Shown: positions 38,280 through 48,408, numbered from the stretch's first letter. The stretch: 64,000 nucleotides of DNA from Pseudomonas sp. GOM6 (GCF_029537485.1 NZ_JARPUS010000003.1:1-64000), one strand, 5' to 3'. A program made the numbers and translations. The notes: generated by a model from the sequence alone, not told the origin.

Positions 38280-39109
38280 ACAGTCGTCCCCGCGATCGGC
38301 TGCTGCACCAGACGCTCAACGAAAAACTCCAGATGGCCGCGCGGATTGGCCGGTAGTGGCCAGGTGTCGACTTTCTGGGCGATCGCCTTGAACGCCAGTG
38401 CGCATTTCGAGCGCGGGAAGGCTTCATATACCGCGCGCTGTTTCTGCACGGCTTTGCGGACGGACTCGTCGTAGGGAACGGCGCCTACGTACTGCAAAGC
38501 CACATCGAGGAAACGGTCGGTTACCTTGGTCAGCTTAGCAAAGAGATTGCGACCTTCCTGCGGGCTATGAGCCATATTGGCCAGCACGCGGAAACGGTTC
38601 ATGCCGAAGTCGCGGTTGAGCAGCTTGATCAGGGCATAGGCGTCGGTAATCGACGTCGGTTCGTCGCACACCACCACCAACACTTCCTGAGCGGCGCGCA
38701 CGAAACTGACCACACCATCGCCAATACCGGCCGCGGTATCAATCACCAGCACATCAAGGTTGTCGCTGATGTCGCTGAAGGCCTGAATCAAACCGGCATG
38801 CTGCACAGGCGACAACTGCACCATGCTCTGGGTACCGGAAGCGGCGGGCACGATACGGATGCCGCCGGGCCCTTGGAGCAGCACGTCCTTGAGATCGCAC
38901 TCACCGTTGATCACGTCGGCCAGGGTGCGCTTCGGGGTCAGGCCGAGCAGCACATCGACGTTGGCCAGGCCCAGGTCGGCGTCCATCAGCATGACCCGGC
39001 GCCCGAGGTCAGCCAGGGCCAGCGACAGATTCACCGACACGTTGGTCTTGCCGACGCCGCCCTTGCCGCCAGTTACCGCGATCACCTGTACGGGATGCAT
39101 ACTACCCAT
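38276..39109 (-). CDS. fleN: Flagellar number regulator FleN (FlhG, MinD-like ATPase)
   Basis: Anti-activator of FleQ that limits the flagellum to one at the pole. The 277-residue protein has a deviant Walker A GGKGGVGKTNVS near residues 14-25, MLMDADLGLANVD and VIDTAAG. The start MGSMHPVQVIAVTGGKGG is as in pseudomonads. It lies between flhF and fliA. Confidence 0.96.
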   Translation of the reverse strand: MGSMHPVQVIAVTGGKGGVGKTNVSVNLSLALADLGRRVMLMDADLGLANVDVLLGLTPKRTLADVINGECDLKDVLLQGPGGIRIVPAASGTQSMVQLSPVQHAGLIQAFSDISDNLDVLVIDTAAGIGDGVVSFVRAAQEVLVVVCDEPTSITDAYALIKLLNRDFGMNRFRVLANMAHSPQEGRNLFAKLTKVTDRFLDVALQYVGAVPYDESVRKAVQKQRAVYEAFPRSKCALAFKAIAQKVDTWPLPANPRGHLEFFVERLVQQPIAGTTV

Positions 39110-39205
39110 GTTCTTCTCTTACCTTGTCTTGCCGGTCTGGGCTGGTCGGGCAACTACACCGACCCTTTCCTACACACTAGAACGCCTTGAGCGCTATCGC
39201 CTGCC

Positions 39206-40528
39206 CTATCCCACGCGCCGCTCTGGGTGGTGGTAAAGGCCGGCGAACATATCCGCCATGGCTTCCTCGCTCGGATCTTCCGCAGTTTGCAGGCTAACGG
39301 CACGACTCACCAGCTGGTGACTACGCGGCACCTGAAGATCATCCGGAATTTTCGGCCCATCAGCCAGATAGGCTACCGGTAGATGCTGGCTGATAGCCAG
39401 CCCCAATGCTTCGCCGAGGCTGGCCGTCTCGTCCACCTTGCTCAGGATGCAGCCGGCCAGACCACAGCGCTTGTAGCTGTGGTAAGCCGCCTTGAGCACC
39501 TGTGCCTGGCTGGTGGCAGCCAGCACCAGATAGTTCTTCGCCTGCACGCCACGGGCCGCCAGGCTTTCCAGCTGCAGGCGCAGGGCCGGGTCATTGCCGG
39601 GCAGGCCTGCGGTATCAACCAGTACCACGCGCTTGCGGGACAGAGGAGCCAGGGCCTGAGACAGCGACTGACCAGGCTCAACCTGAGTCACCGGCACATT
39701 GAGGATGCGGCCAAGAGTCTTGATCTGCTCCTGGGCGCCAATGCGGAAGCTGTCCATGCTGACCAGGGCAATGCTCTGCGGGCCGTATTTCAGCACATAA
39801 CGTGCAGCCAGCTTGGCCAGGGTCGTGGTCTTGCCCATGCCGGCCGGGCCGACCAGCGCAATCACCCCACCCTCCTCCAGCGGCTCCACTTTCGGGGTTT
39901 TGACCGCATGGGCCAGGTGTGCCAGCAGCATGCGCCAGGCCTGGCGCGGCTCGGCAACATTGGCCACCCGCTCCAGCAGGCTCTTCGACAGATCCGCCGG
40001 CAGCCCCATACGCTGCAGGCGACGCCACAGGTTGGCCTGCTGCGGCTTGCGATTCTGCATCTGCCCCCAGGCGATGGAGCCCAGCTGCACCTCGATCAGT
40101 TCACGCAAGCCATGCAACTCGAAGCGCATGGCATCCAGCGCGCGCTGGTCGACTGCAGCGCTGCCGGGCATGACCGGCGACTGCGCCGTTACCGGACGTT
40201 GCGCCTTGACTGCAGTAGCCGGCAGCTCAGGGGCAATCAACGATTCGTTGGCGAACAGCTGGCGGTCCTTTCGCTCATCAGCCACTGCACGGGTGGCCAG
40301 TTCGGCCTGGGCATGGGCGATCTTCGCCTGGGTCTTGCGCAGCTCGGCTTCGAGCTCCGGGTTGGGCTGGCGGGCAGGTACAACCGGCTGGTAGTCCAGT
40401 GCAGCGGTCAGCTCCACACCACCCGCCACACGGCGGTTGCCGATGATCGAGGCATCGGCGCCCAGTTCATCGCGCACCAGTTTCATGGCGGTACGCATAT
40501 CGGCTGCGAAGAAGCGTTTGACTTGCAT
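39206..40528 (-). CDS. flhF: Polar flagellar placement GTPase FlhF
   Basis: SRP-type GTPase that sets the polar site of flagellar assembly. The 440-residue protein has a variable N-terminal B domain starting MQVKRFFAADMRTAMKLV, a helical N domain and the GTPase G domain with GPAGMGKTTTLAKLA near 228-242, DTAG and SKVDE. It follows flhA by 12 bases. Confidence 0.96.
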   Translation of the reverse strand: MQVKRFFAADMRTAMKLVRDELGADASIIGNRRVAGGVELTAALDYQPVVPARQPNPELEAELRKTQAKIAHAQAELATRAVADERKDRQLFANESLIAPELPATAVKAQRPVTAQSPVMPGSAAVDQRALDAMRFELHGLRELIEVQLGSIAWGQMQNRKPQQANLWRRLQRMGLPADLSKSLLERVANVAEPRQAWRMLLAHLAHAVKTPKVEPLEEGGVIALVGPAGMGKTTTLAKLAARYVLKYGPQSIALVSMDSFRIGAQEQIKTLGRILNVPVTQVEPGQSLSQALAPLSRKRVVLVDTAGLPGNDPALRLQLESLAARGVQAKNYLVLAATSQAQVLKAAYHSYKRCGLAGCILSKVDETASLGEALGLAISQHLPVAYLADGPKIPDDLQVPRSHQLVSRAVSLQTAEDPSEEAMADMFAGLYHHPERRVG

Positions 40529-40540
40529 GGCTTAGCGCCC

Positions 40541-42670
40541 TCAGTTCTGGCCGACCGTAGCGACGATCGTGACCTGCTTGTTGTCCGGTATTTCCTGGTA
40601 AGCCAGTACATGCATGCTCGGTACCGCGAGGCGCGCAAAACGCGACATCATCGCTCGAACCGGGCCGGCTACCAGCAGAATCACCGGTTTGCCGAGCATT
40701 TCCTGGCGCTGCGCCGCATCCACCAGGGAGCGCTGCAGCTTCTCGGCCATGCCGGGTTCGAGGAGGATGCCGTCCTCGGAGCCCTGACCGGCCTTCTGCA
40801 AGCTATTCAGCAATAACTGTTCCAACCTGGGCTCCAAGGTGATCACAGGCAGCTCCGCCTCTAGTCCCACAATGCTTTGCACGATGGCGCGCGACAGTGC
40901 GACGCGCACCGCTGCCACCATGGCGGCGGGATCTTGACTCTTTCCGGCCACGTTGGAGATCGCCTCGGCAATGCTGCGGATATCACGTACCGGCACCTGT
41001 TCCTGCAGCAGGGTCTGCAACACCTTGAGCAGCGTGGACAGCGAGATCATGCCCGGCACCAGCTCCTCGGCCAGCTTGGGCGAGCTCTTGGCCAGCAATT
41101 GCAGGAGCTGTTGGACTTCCTCGTGACCGAGCAGCTCATGCGCGTGCTTGTGCAAGACCTGGTTGAGGTGCGTGGCGACCACGGTACTGGCGTCCACCAC
41201 GGTATAACCGAGGGACTGGGCCTGATCACGCTGGCTTGGATCGATCCACACCGCCTCCAGGCCGAACGCCGGATCCTTGGCGGCAATGCCGTTGAGCGTG
41301 CCGAACACCTGGCCAGGATTGATCGCCAGCTCACGCTCCGGATACACCTCGGCCTCAGCCACGCTGACGCCCATCAGGGTCAGGCGATAGGCATTGGGCA
41401 GCAGATCCAGGTTGTCGCGGATATGCACCGAGGGCATCAGAAAGCCCATCTCCTGGGACAGCTTCTTGCGCACCCCCTTGATCCTCGCCAGTAACTGGCC
41501 ACCCTGATTGCGGTCGACCAGCGGGATCAGGCGATAGCCCACCTCCAGACCGACCATATCCACCGGCGTCACGTCATCCCAGCCCAGCTCCTTGACCTCC
41601 TGGGCCTTCTGCGCCGGCAGCAGTTCCTGCTGGCGCTGTACTTCACGCACCTCGGCTTCCTTGGTCTTGCGCTGCTTGTGCGCAATCCAGTAGGCCGCAC
41701 CGGCTGCCGCCAGGCCCAGGCTGATGAAGGAGAAATGCGGCATGCCCGGCACCAGACCCATGGCGATCATGATGGCCGCAGCCACGGCCAAGGCTCGCGG
41801 CGAGGCAAACATCTGCCGACCTACCTGCTGGCCCATGTCCTCGGAGGTCGAGACGCGAGTCACCATGATGGCGGCAGCAGTCGACAGCAGCAGCGAGGGA
41901 ATTTGCGCCACCAGGCCGTCACCGATGGTCAGCAGGGTGTAAATCCGCCCGGCCTCGGAAAACGCCAGATCGTGCTGTGCAACGCCGATGGCGATACCGC
42001 CGATCAGGTTGATGAACAGAATCAGCAGGCCGGCGATTGCATCGCCACGAACGAACTTCGAAGCACCGTCCATGGAGCCGTAGAAATCGGCCTCCTGCGC
42101 CACTTCGCTACGCCGCTTCTTGGCCTCTGCCTGATCGATCAGGCCAGCGTTTAGATCAGCGTCGATGGCCATCTGCTTGCCCGGCATCGCATCCAGGGTG
42201 AAACGCGCGCTCACCTCGGAAATCCGCCCGGCACCCTTGGTGACCACCACGAAGTTGATGATCATCAGGATGGCGAACACCACGATACCGACCACGTAGT
42301 TGCCGCCGATCACCACCTCGCCGAACGCCTGGATCACCTTGCCCGCAGCATCGTGGCCATCCTGGCCATTGAGCAGCACCACGCGCGTGGAGGCAACGTT
42401 AAGCGCCAGACGCAGCAAGGTGGCGGCCAGCAGAACCGTTGGGAAAACGGCGAAGTCCAGCGGGCGCAGGGCGTAGATCGCCACCAGCAGAACGACGATG
42501 GACAAGGCAATGCTGAAGGTGAACAACACGTCGAGCAGGAACGGCGGGATCGGCAGCATGACCATGGCCAGCATGACCAGCAGCAGCAACGGAATACCCA
42601 GATTGCCCTGGCGCAGCCCCGCCAGATTGCTGCGTACATCTCCGATGATTTGCGCCCGATCTACTGCCAC
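40541..42670 (-). CDS. flhA: Flagellar type III export gate protein FlhA
   Basis: Large inner-membrane subunit of the flagellar export apparatus. The 709-residue protein has eight predicted transmembrane helices in the first 330 residues, the FHIPEP-type loop (ARFTLDAMPGKQMAIDADLNAG, about 157-178) and the cytosolic C-terminal domain. A sigma-54-like promoter and a FleQ-like sequence lie upstream. Confidence 0.97.
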   Translation of the reverse strand: MAVDRAQIIGDVRSNLAGLRQGNLGIPLLLLVMLAMVMLPIPPFLLDVLFTFSIALSIVVLLVAIYALRPLDFAVFPTVLLAATLLRLALNVASTRVVLLNGQDGHDAAGKVIQAFGEVVIGGNYVVGIVVFAILMIINFVVVTKGAGRISEVSARFTLDAMPGKQMAIDADLNAGLIDQAEAKKRRSEVAQEADFYGSMDGASKFVRGDAIAGLLILFINLIGGIAIGVAQHDLAFSEAGRIYTLLTIGDGLVAQIPSLLLSTAAAIMVTRVSTSEDMGQQVGRQMFASPRALAVAAAIMIAMGLVPGMPHFSFISLGLAAAGAAYWIAHKQRKTKEAEVREVQRQQELLPAQKAQEVKELGWDDVTPVDMVGLEVGYRLIPLVDRNQGGQLLARIKGVRKKLSQEMGFLMPSVHIRDNLDLLPNAYRLTLMGVSVAEAEVYPERELAINPGQVFGTLNGIAAKDPAFGLEAVWIDPSQRDQAQSLGYTVVDASTVVATHLNQVLHKHAHELLGHEEVQQLLQLLAKSSPKLAEELVPGMISLSTLLKVLQTLLQEQVPVRDIRSIAEAISNVAGKSQDPAAMVAAVRVALSRAIVQSIVGLEAELPVITLEPRLEQLLLNSLQKAGQGSEDGILLEPGMAEKLQRSLVDAAQRQEMLGKPVILLVAGPVRAMMSRFARLAVPSMHVLAYQEIPDNKQVTIVATVGQN

Positions 42671-42687
42671 GTCCCTACCCCAGCCGA

Positions 42688-42701
42688 TTCAATCTTTTGA
42701 C
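42688..42701 (-). promoter_or_regulatory. FleQ-like site in the flhA leader
   Basis: GTCAAAAGATTGAA resembles the FleQ consensus GTCAATAAATTGAC at 11 of 14 positions. It lies between the predicted sigma-54 promoter (42728-42743) and the flhA start. FleQ binding downstream of the flhA promoter is established in P. aeruginosa; here it is a sequence match only. Confidence 0.5.
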
Positions 42702-42727
42702 GCGAAGCTGCGCCCTAACGGGGTAAT

Positions 42728-42743
42728 GGCAAGAAGCGTTCCA
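42728..42743 (-). promoter_or_regulatory. Sigma-54 promoter of flhA
   Basis: TGGAACGCTTCTTGCC has the invariant GG and GC separated by ten bases and differs little from TGGCAC-N5-TTGCA. It lies 58 bases before the flhA start in the 188-base gap after flhB. Confidence 0.7.
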
Positions 42744-42858
42744 GAACGCCCAGAACAGACAGACAACCTCCAGATCAGGGTGCGCTACGCCGATGCCCAG
42801 CGCTTCAAGCGAGCCAACTCTGCTGCCGCCTGGAGTCCGCTATGCGGTTGTAGCCGTT

Positions 42859-43995
42859 CTATTCGTCGCGGCGCAGATCTGCGGGAATCGGCAGGTCCGG
42901 CAGCGGCCCCGGACGTTTGCCCTTGCCGGCACGGAACTGCTTGAGTTGATAGACGTAGGCCAGCACCTGGGCCACGGCCAGGTAGAGGCCGGCAGGAATC
43001 TCCTGGTCCACCTCTGTGGAGTAGTACACCGCCCGCGCCAGCCCCGGCGACTCCAGCAATGTCACTTGATGCTCCTGGGCGATTTCGCGAATCTTCAGTG
43101 CCAGGAAGTCGCCACCCTTGGCTAGCAGTACGGGGGCATTGCCCTTGGCCGGGTCGTACTTGAGCGCCACCGCAAAGTGCGTCGGGTTGGTGATCACCAC
43201 ATCGGCTTCAGGCACCTGCTGCATCATTCGCCGCTCGGCCATCTGCCGCTGCAACTGGCGAATCTTCGACTTGACCTCGGGCTTGCCCTCACTGTCCTTG
43301 TACTCGTCGCGCACTTCCTGCTTGGTCATCATCAGCTTCTGCTTGGTATCCCAGAGCTGAAACGGCACATCCACCGCAGCGATCAGGATCAAGCCACAAG
43401 CCAGCCACAACAGGCTCCATCCCGTGACCCACATGGCGTGCAGAATGGCAGATTCGACCGGCTCGTTGGCGATAGCCATCAGATCGTCCTGATCTGACTT
43501 GAGGACCAGCAGCGCGACCATGAGGATGATCACAAACTTGGCCAGCGCCTTGAGCAACTCCACCAGGGCATGAGCCGAAAACATGCGCTTGAGCCCCTGC
43601 AACGGGTTCATGCGACTGAACTTGGGCAGCAACGCCTCACCCGAGAACAGCCAGCCGCCCAAGGCAATCGGACCGATGATGGAAGCAATCAGCAAGACGA
43701 TGAGGAAGGGCTGCAGCGCCAGTAATGCATGCATGCCACTGCCCAATAGCTGCCGCGCCATGGCGCCCTCGTCCTGCAGCACCTCGCGCGGCAGAGAGAA
43801 ATTGCCGCGCATCAAGCCCAGCATGGCGTCGCCCATATATGCCCCGAAGATCAGCAGCGCAGCGGCCCCGGCGAAGGTCACCGCCAGGGTGTTGAGCTCC
43901 TTGGAACGGGCGATCTGCCCTTTCTTGCGCGCCTCTTCCAGGCGCTTACTAGTGGGTTCCTCACTCTTGTCGGCGCCGCTTTCACTCTCAGCCAT
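42859..43995 (-). CDS. flhB: Flagellar export apparatus protein FlhB
   Basis: Export-gate membrane protein that switches substrate class by self-cleavage. The 378-residue protein has four transmembrane helices and the cleavage motif NPTH (VVITNPTHFAVAL) near residues 266-269. The N-terminus begins with an acidic, Ser-rich segment. It is the last gene of the fliLMNOPQR-flhB unit, 12 bases after fliR. Confidence 0.97.
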   Translation of the reverse strand: MAESESGADKSEEPTSKRLEEARKKGQIARSKELNTLAVTFAGAAALLIFGAYMGDAMLGLMRGNFSLPREVLQDEGAMARQLLGSGMHALLALQPFLIVLLIASIIGPIALGGWLFSGEALLPKFSRMNPLQGLKRMFSAHALVELLKALAKFVIILMVALLVLKSDQDDLMAIANEPVESAILHAMWVTGWSLLWLACGLILIAAVDVPFQLWDTKQKLMMTKQEVRDEYKDSEGKPEVKSKIRQLQRQMAERRMMQQVPEADVVITNPTHFAVALKYDPAKGNAPVLLAKGGDFLALKIREIAQEHQVTLLESPGLARAVYYSTEVDQEIPAGLYLAVAQVLAYVYQLKQFRAGKGKRPGPLPDLPIPADLRRDE

Positions 43996-44007
43996 CGTTT
44001 GGCCTCC

Positions 44008-44784
44008 TCAGCGGACGCGCGCGAGTTCGCGCAGTTGTTGCAGGGCCTCGCTGGTGAACACCTGAAAGTGCGCGAGGAAATCGGAAAGGCCCAGCCAGAA
44101 GATCACCAACCCCAATACCAGCGTCAGCGGAAAACCGATGGAGAAGATGTTCAGCTGCGGCGCCGCACGGGTCATCACGCCGAAGGCCAGGTTGATGATC
44201 AGCAGCGCCGTGATCACCGGCAATGCCAGCAGCAGACCCGCGGCAATCACCCAAGCCAGCTTGCCGGCCAACTCCCAATAGTGCTCCACCAGCAGCCCAC
44301 CTCCGACCGGCAGAGTCACAAAGCTTTCAGCCAGCACCTCGAACACGACCAGATGACCGTTCATGGCCAGAAACAGCAAGGTCACCAGCATCAGCAGAAA
44401 CTGCCCGAGCACCGGCACCGACACGCCGTTGCTGGGGTCGACCATGGACGCAAAACCCAGCCCCATCTGCATGGCGATGATTTGCCCCGCCACTGCGAAC
44501 AGATGAAAGTAGAGTTGCAGTAGAAAGCCGAACATCACCCCGATCAGCACCTGCTCGGCAATCAGCAGCATGGACTGCAGGCTGACCGAGTCCACCTGCG
44601 GCATGGGCGGCAGCGTGGGCACCAGCACCACACAAATGGCCAGCGCCAGATACAGTCGCACCCGCGCAGGCACCAACTGGGTGCCAATCACCGGCATGAC
44701 CATGAGCATGGCGGCGATACGGAACAGCGGCAGGAGGAACTGGCCTACCCAGCCGCCGATCTGTGCGTTGGTCAGCTCCAGCAT
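44008..44784 (-). CDS. fliR: Flagellar biosynthesis protein FliR
   Basis: Integral membrane core of the export gate, with FliP and FliQ. From the ATG at 44784 the protein has 258 residues (MLELTNAQIGGWVGQ) with six hydrophobic segments. The open frame runs 23 codons further up, but that part overlaps fliQ out of frame. Its start overlaps the fliQ stop by one base. Confidence 0.95.
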   Translation of the reverse strand: MLELTNAQIGGWVGQFLLPLFRIAAMLMVMPVIGTQLVPARVRLYLALAICVVLVPTLPPMPQVDSVSLQSMLLIAEQVLIGVMFGFLLQLYFHLFAVAGQIIAMQMGLGFASMVDPSNGVSVPVLGQFLLMLVTLLFLAMNGHLVVFEVLAESFVTLPVGGGLLVEHYWELAGKLAWVIAAGLLLALPVITALLIINLAFGVMTRAAPQLNIFSIGFPLTLVLGLVIFWLGLSDFLAHFQVFTSEALQQLRELARVR

Positions 44785-45053
44785 CAGCCGATCAACAACG
44801 GAATGTTCTGCACAAGCGTTTGGGTGTACTCCATCAGCTCGCGCACCAGCCATGGGCCGGCCCAGATCAGGGTGAGCAGCATGACCAACAGGCGCGGAAT
44901 AAAACTCAACGTCTGTTCGTTGATCTGCGTGGCGGCCTGAAACATGGCGACCAACAGGCCAACCAGAAGGCTCGGCAACACCGTGAGGCCGACGATCAGT
45001 GCCGTCAGCCAGAGCGCTTCGCGAAACAGGTCAACAGCGACTTCCGGAGTCAT
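44784..45053 (-). CDS. fliQ: Flagellar biosynthesis protein FliQ
   Basis: Small export-gate subunit of 89 residues with two transmembrane helices and the typical start MTPEVAVDLFREALW. It lies 11 bases after fliP and overlaps fliR by one base. Confidence 0.95.
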   Translation of the reverse strand: MTPEVAVDLFREALWLTALIVGLTVLPSLLVGLLVAMFQAATQINEQTLSFIPRLLVMLLTLIWAGPWLVRELMEYTQTLVQNIPLLIG

Positions 45054-45064
45054 CTTGGCGGCTC

Positions 45065-45850
45065 CTATATCGTCCCGAAACTGCCAGCCAGCGTGCCCAT
45101 GATCAGGGCCCAGCCATCGACCAGAACGAACAGCATGATCTTGAACGGCAGGGAAATGATCAGCGGCGACAGCATCATCATACCCATGGCCATAAGGATG
45201 CTGGCCACCACCATGTCGATGATCAGGAATGGGATGAAGATCATGAAGCCTATCTGGAACGCGGTCTTCAGCTCGGAAGTGACGAACGCCGGAATCAGGA
45301 TGGTCAGCGGCGCCGCCTCAGGACTCTGGATGTCGGTACGCTTGGACAGGCGCACGAACAGCTCCAGATCGGAGGCGCGGGTCTGCGCCAGCATGAACGT
45401 CTTGATCGGCCCCTCGGCGCGGCTGATCGCCTCTTGCGCCGGTAGCTGCTCGTTCAGATAAGGCTGCAGAGCATCCTGGTTAATCTTGTCGAACACCGGC
45501 GCCATGATGAACAGCGTCAGGAACAGCGCCAGGCCGATCAGGATCTGGTTCGAAGGCGTCTGCTGCAGCCCCAGGGCCTGACGCAGAATGGAGAACACGA
45601 TGATGATCCGGGTGAAGCTGGTCATCAGCATGACGAACGCCGGGATGAAGCTCAGCGCCGTCATGATCAGCAGAATCTGCAGGCTGACCGAGTACTCCTG
45701 CTGCCCTTGCGCGTTGGTGCTCAGGGTGATGGCAGGAATCGACAGAGGATTGCTGCCCTGCTGAATCAGAGAATTGCCCGTCGGCGGGTCAGCGGCGAAA
45801 GCCAGCGAAGCACCCAGGCCAAGAACCAGCACCAACAACAAACGCAGCAT
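45065..45850 (-). CDS. fliP: Flagellar biosynthesis protein FliP
   Basis: Export-gate core subunit, made as a precursor. The 261-residue protein starts with a cleavable signal peptide (about 1-19, ending LAFA), followed by four transmembrane helices; family motifs are [19 protein letters not shown] and [20 protein letters not shown]. Its start overlaps the fliO stop by one base. Confidence 0.96.
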   Translation of the reverse strand: MLRLLLVLVLGLGASLAFAADPPTGNSLIQQGSNPLSIPAITLSTNAQGQQEYSVSLQILLIMTALSFIPAFVMLMTSFTRIIIVFSILRQALGLQQTPSNQILIGLALFLTLFIMAPVFDKINQDALQPYLNEQLPAQEAISRAEGPIKTFMLAQTRASDLELFVRLSKRTDIQSPEAAPLTILIPAFVTSELKTAFQIGFMIFIPFLIIDMVVASILMAMGMMMLSPLIISLPFKIMLFVLVDGWALIMGTLAGSFGTI

Positions 45851-46284
45851 CAGGATTTGTCCTTCTGGTCCTTGCCGAGCAACTCCATCAGGCGCTGGGC
45901 AAATTCAGGCGTGGCCGGCTCAGCATCCCCCAGGCTCACAGGCTCCCTGAGCACATGCAGCGGCGTGATGCGCCCGGCGCTGATACCCAGCAGAATCTGC
46001 TCGCCGCCAACCTGTACCAGCAACAGACGGTCACGCGGCCCTAGTGCCTGGCTGGCCACCAGCTTGATCGCCTGGTTGCCACGCGGGCCGATCTGCTGAA
46101 CCCGGCGCAGTAACCAAGCCAACGCAAAAATCAGCGCCACCACCACCAGCAGGCCGAGCATCAACTGCACCAGCTGACTGCCGACATCCGTGCTCGCCAA
46201 GGGCGTAGTCGCCTGTGGCACCGACTGCTCTGCGGCCAGCAGACTCAAAGGCGCCAGAAACAGCACCGGCAAAAGTCGCTTCAT
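45850..46284 (-). CDS. fliO: Flagellar biosynthesis protein FliO
   Basis: Membrane protein that helps FliP assemble. The 144-residue protein has an N-terminal signal-like segment, a transmembrane helix near 37-59 ([21 protein letters not shown]) and a small cytosolic SpoA-like domain. Sequence is weakly conserved, and the call rests partly on its place between fliN and fliP. Confidence 0.92.
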   Translation of the reverse strand: MKRLLPVLFLAPLSLLAAEQSVPQATTPLASTDVGSQLVQLMLGLLVVVALIFALAWLLRRVQQIGPRGNQAIKLVASQALGPRDRLLLVQVGGEQILLGISAGRITPLHVLREPVSLGDAEPATPEFAQRLMELLGKDQKDKS

Positions 46285-46288
46285 GGCT

Positions 46289-46765
46289 TCAGCGCAGCTT
46301 CTTGATACGTTCGCTGGGACTGATCACGTCGGTCAGGCGGATGCCGAACTTCTCGTTGACCACCACTACCTCGCCATGGGCAATCAACGTGCCGTTGACC
46401 AGCACGTCGAGCGGCTCGCCCGCCAGACGATCAAGCTCCACGACCGAGCCCTGGTTGAGCTGCAACAGGTTGCGAATGCTGATCTCGGTGCTGCCCACTT
46501 CCATGGAGATGGATACCGGAATGTCGAGGATCACATCCAGGTTCGGGCCGTCCAGACTCACTGGGCCATTACCGGGCTTGGGTGCGGCGCCAAACTCTTC
46601 CATTTCCATGCGCGGCGCGGCCGGGGCAGCCGGTGCTCCCTGATTCATCAACGCATCGATATCATCCTGCCCGGCCGCATCGTCACCAGCTTCGGCCAGG
46701 GCAGCCGCCCACTCGTCTGCCAGGGCCTGTTCTTCTGGGCTGGTGCCTTCGTTTTCGTCTGCCAT
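46289..46765 (-). CDS. fliN: Flagellar motor switch protein FliN
   Basis: C-ring subunit. From the ATG at 46765 the protein has 158 residues, beginning MADENEGTSPEEQALADEW, with an acidic N-terminal extension and the C-terminal SpoA/FliN domain (DIPVSISMEVGSTEISIRNLL, GEVVVVNEKFGIRLTDV). Nine extra codons upstream are open but unsupported. It follows fliM by 72 bases. Confidence 0.96.
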   Translation of the reverse strand: MADENEGTSPEEQALADEWAAALAEAGDDAAGQDDIDALMNQGAPAAPAAPRMEMEEFGAAPKPGNGPVSLDGPNLDVILDIPVSISMEVGSTEISIRNLLQLNQGSVVELDRLAGEPLDVLVNGTLIAHGEVVVVNEKFGIRLTDVISPSERIKKLR

Positions 46766-46837
46766 CACTCTACCTCGGCTGGCTGTCAGCATGCAGATCA
46801 GACAGTCTGGCCCGCCTGATCGTATGTATTCCCACGG

Positions 46838-47809
46838 TTAGCGCATGCGCTCCACGGGTTCGAGAATCTGCAGGGCCAGGTTGCCCTTGTGCGCCCCCAG
46901 TTTGACCTTGAAGGCCGGCACGCCATTGGCACGCATGATCATCTGTTCAGGCAATTCGACGGGAATCACATCGCCGGGCTGCATGTGCAGGATGTCGCGC
47001 AACTTGAGCTCACGGCGTGCCAGCGTGGCGCCCAGCGGCACATTGACGTCAAGGATGTCTTCGCGCAGAGCCTTGATCCAGCGCTCGTCCTGATCGTCCA
47101 CATCGGACTGGAAGCCGGCATCGAGCATTTCGCGGATCGGCTCGATCATCGAATAGGGCATGGTCACGTGCAGGTCGCCGCCACCACCATCCAGCTCGAT
47201 ATGGAAGGTGGACACCACCACCACCTCGCTAGGGCTGACGATATTGGCCAGGGCCGGGTTCACTTCCGAGTTGATGTACTCGAAGTTGACATCCATGACG
47301 GCGTGCCAGGCCTCCTTGAGGTCAACGAAAGCCTGGTCGATGACCATGCGCACCACGCGCAGTTCGGTCGGGGTGAACTCGCGCCCCTCGATCTTGGCGT
47401 GGCGACCGTCACCGCCGAAGAAGTTGTCGACCAGCTTGAACACCAGCTTGGCATCGAGAATGAACAGCGCCGTGCCACGCAGCGGCTTCATCTTCACCAG
47501 ATTGAGACTGGTCGGTACGTACAGCGAGTGCACGTACTCACCGAACTTCATCACCTGCACGCCACCGACCGCCACATCAGCCGAGCGGCGCAACAGGTTG
47601 AACATGCTGATACGGGTGTAACGGGCGAAACGCTCGTTGATCATCTCCAGGGTCGGCATGCGCCCCCGGACGATACGGTCCTGGCTGGTCAGGTCATAGC
47701 TTTTGACACTACCGGGATCGGCATCGTCGTCGGTTTCGACCAGACCATCGTCGACGCCATGCAGCAGCGCATCGATCTCATCCTGTGACAGCAGGTCTTG
47801 TACGGCCAT
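46838..47809 (-). CDS. fliM: Flagellar motor switch protein FliM
   Basis: C-ring protein that binds CheY-P. The 323-residue protein starts with the CheY-binding peptide LLSQDEIDALL, continues with the CheC-like middle domain and ends with a SpoA-type domain. It lies 12 bases after fliL. Confidence 0.97.
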   Translation of the reverse strand: MAVQDLLSQDEIDALLHGVDDGLVETDDDADPGSVKSYDLTSQDRIVRGRMPTLEMINERFARYTRISMFNLLRRSADVAVGGVQVMKFGEYVHSLYVPTSLNLVKMKPLRGTALFILDAKLVFKLVDNFFGGDGRHAKIEGREFTPTELRVVRMVIDQAFVDLKEAWHAVMDVNFEYINSEVNPALANIVSPSEVVVVSTFHIELDGGGGDLHVTMPYSMIEPIREMLDAGFQSDVDDQDERWIKALREDILDVNVPLGATLARRELKLRDILHMQPGDVIPVELPEQMIMRANGVPAFKVKLGAHKGNLALQILEPVERMR

Positions 47810-47821
47810 GGTGTCTCCTGC

Positions 47822-48358
47822 CTACTGCAGCACGATATTGGTGAACAGCACCTGTTCGACCACGGTTTTACCAGTTTCCTTCTGCGCCAGTTCTTGCACG
47901 GCCGTAGTAGCCTGCTGGCGCAGCAGTTCCTTGCCGACCGGCGTCATCAAGGCCTCGAAGTCCTGACCGGAAAACAGCATGACCAGGCGGTTGCGCAGCA
48001 GCGGCATATGCACTTTTAGCGCCTCGAGATCTGCCTCGCTACGCGCCATCAGGGCGACGCTGACCTGCATGTAGCGCTGACGCCCCTGCTGCTTGAAGTT
48101 GACGACGAACGCCGGAGCAATGCTCTCGTAGATGGCTGGCTGCTTGACCGGCGCAGCCTCCTCGGCGTGTTCCTCAGCCTCAGGCTTTTCTTCCGAACCC
48201 TTGTCCTTGCCCAGAAAGAACAGCGTCGCACCGATCGAAATACCGACCGCCAGCAACAAGCCCACCACAATCAGGATGATGAGTTTGAGCTTGCCCTTGC
48301 CAGGCTTATCGCCGGCCCCGTCCGCAGCAGCTGGGTTGGGAGCTTGTTTCTTTGCCAT
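47822..48358 (-). CDS. fliL: Flagellar basal-body-associated protein FliL
   Basis: Inner-membrane protein near the stator. The 178-residue protein has one transmembrane helix (about 24-46, LIILIVVGLLLAVGISIGAT), an acidic linker and a periplasmic stomatin-like domain (IAPAFVVNFKQQGRQRYMQVSV). First gene of the fliLMNOPQR-flhB unit, with a sigma-54-like promoter upstream. Confidence 0.96.
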   Translation of the reverse strand: MAKKQAPNPAAADGAGDKPGKGKLKLIILIVVGLLLAVGISIGATLFFLGKDKGSEEKPEAEEHAEEAAPVKQPAIYESIAPAFVVNFKQQGRQRYMQVSVALMARSEADLEALKVHMPLLRNRLVMLFSGQDFEALMTPVGKELLRQQATTAVQELAQKETGKTVVEQVLFTNIVLQ

Positions 48359-48408
48359 GCCAAAAATCCGTCACCAAACAGTATTTTTTCTTCCGTCAAG
48401 GGCTTAGG

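Noticed and set aside
39110..39205. Possible sigma-54 promoter before fleN
   Set aside because: The best candidate has 11 bases between GG and GC instead of ten.
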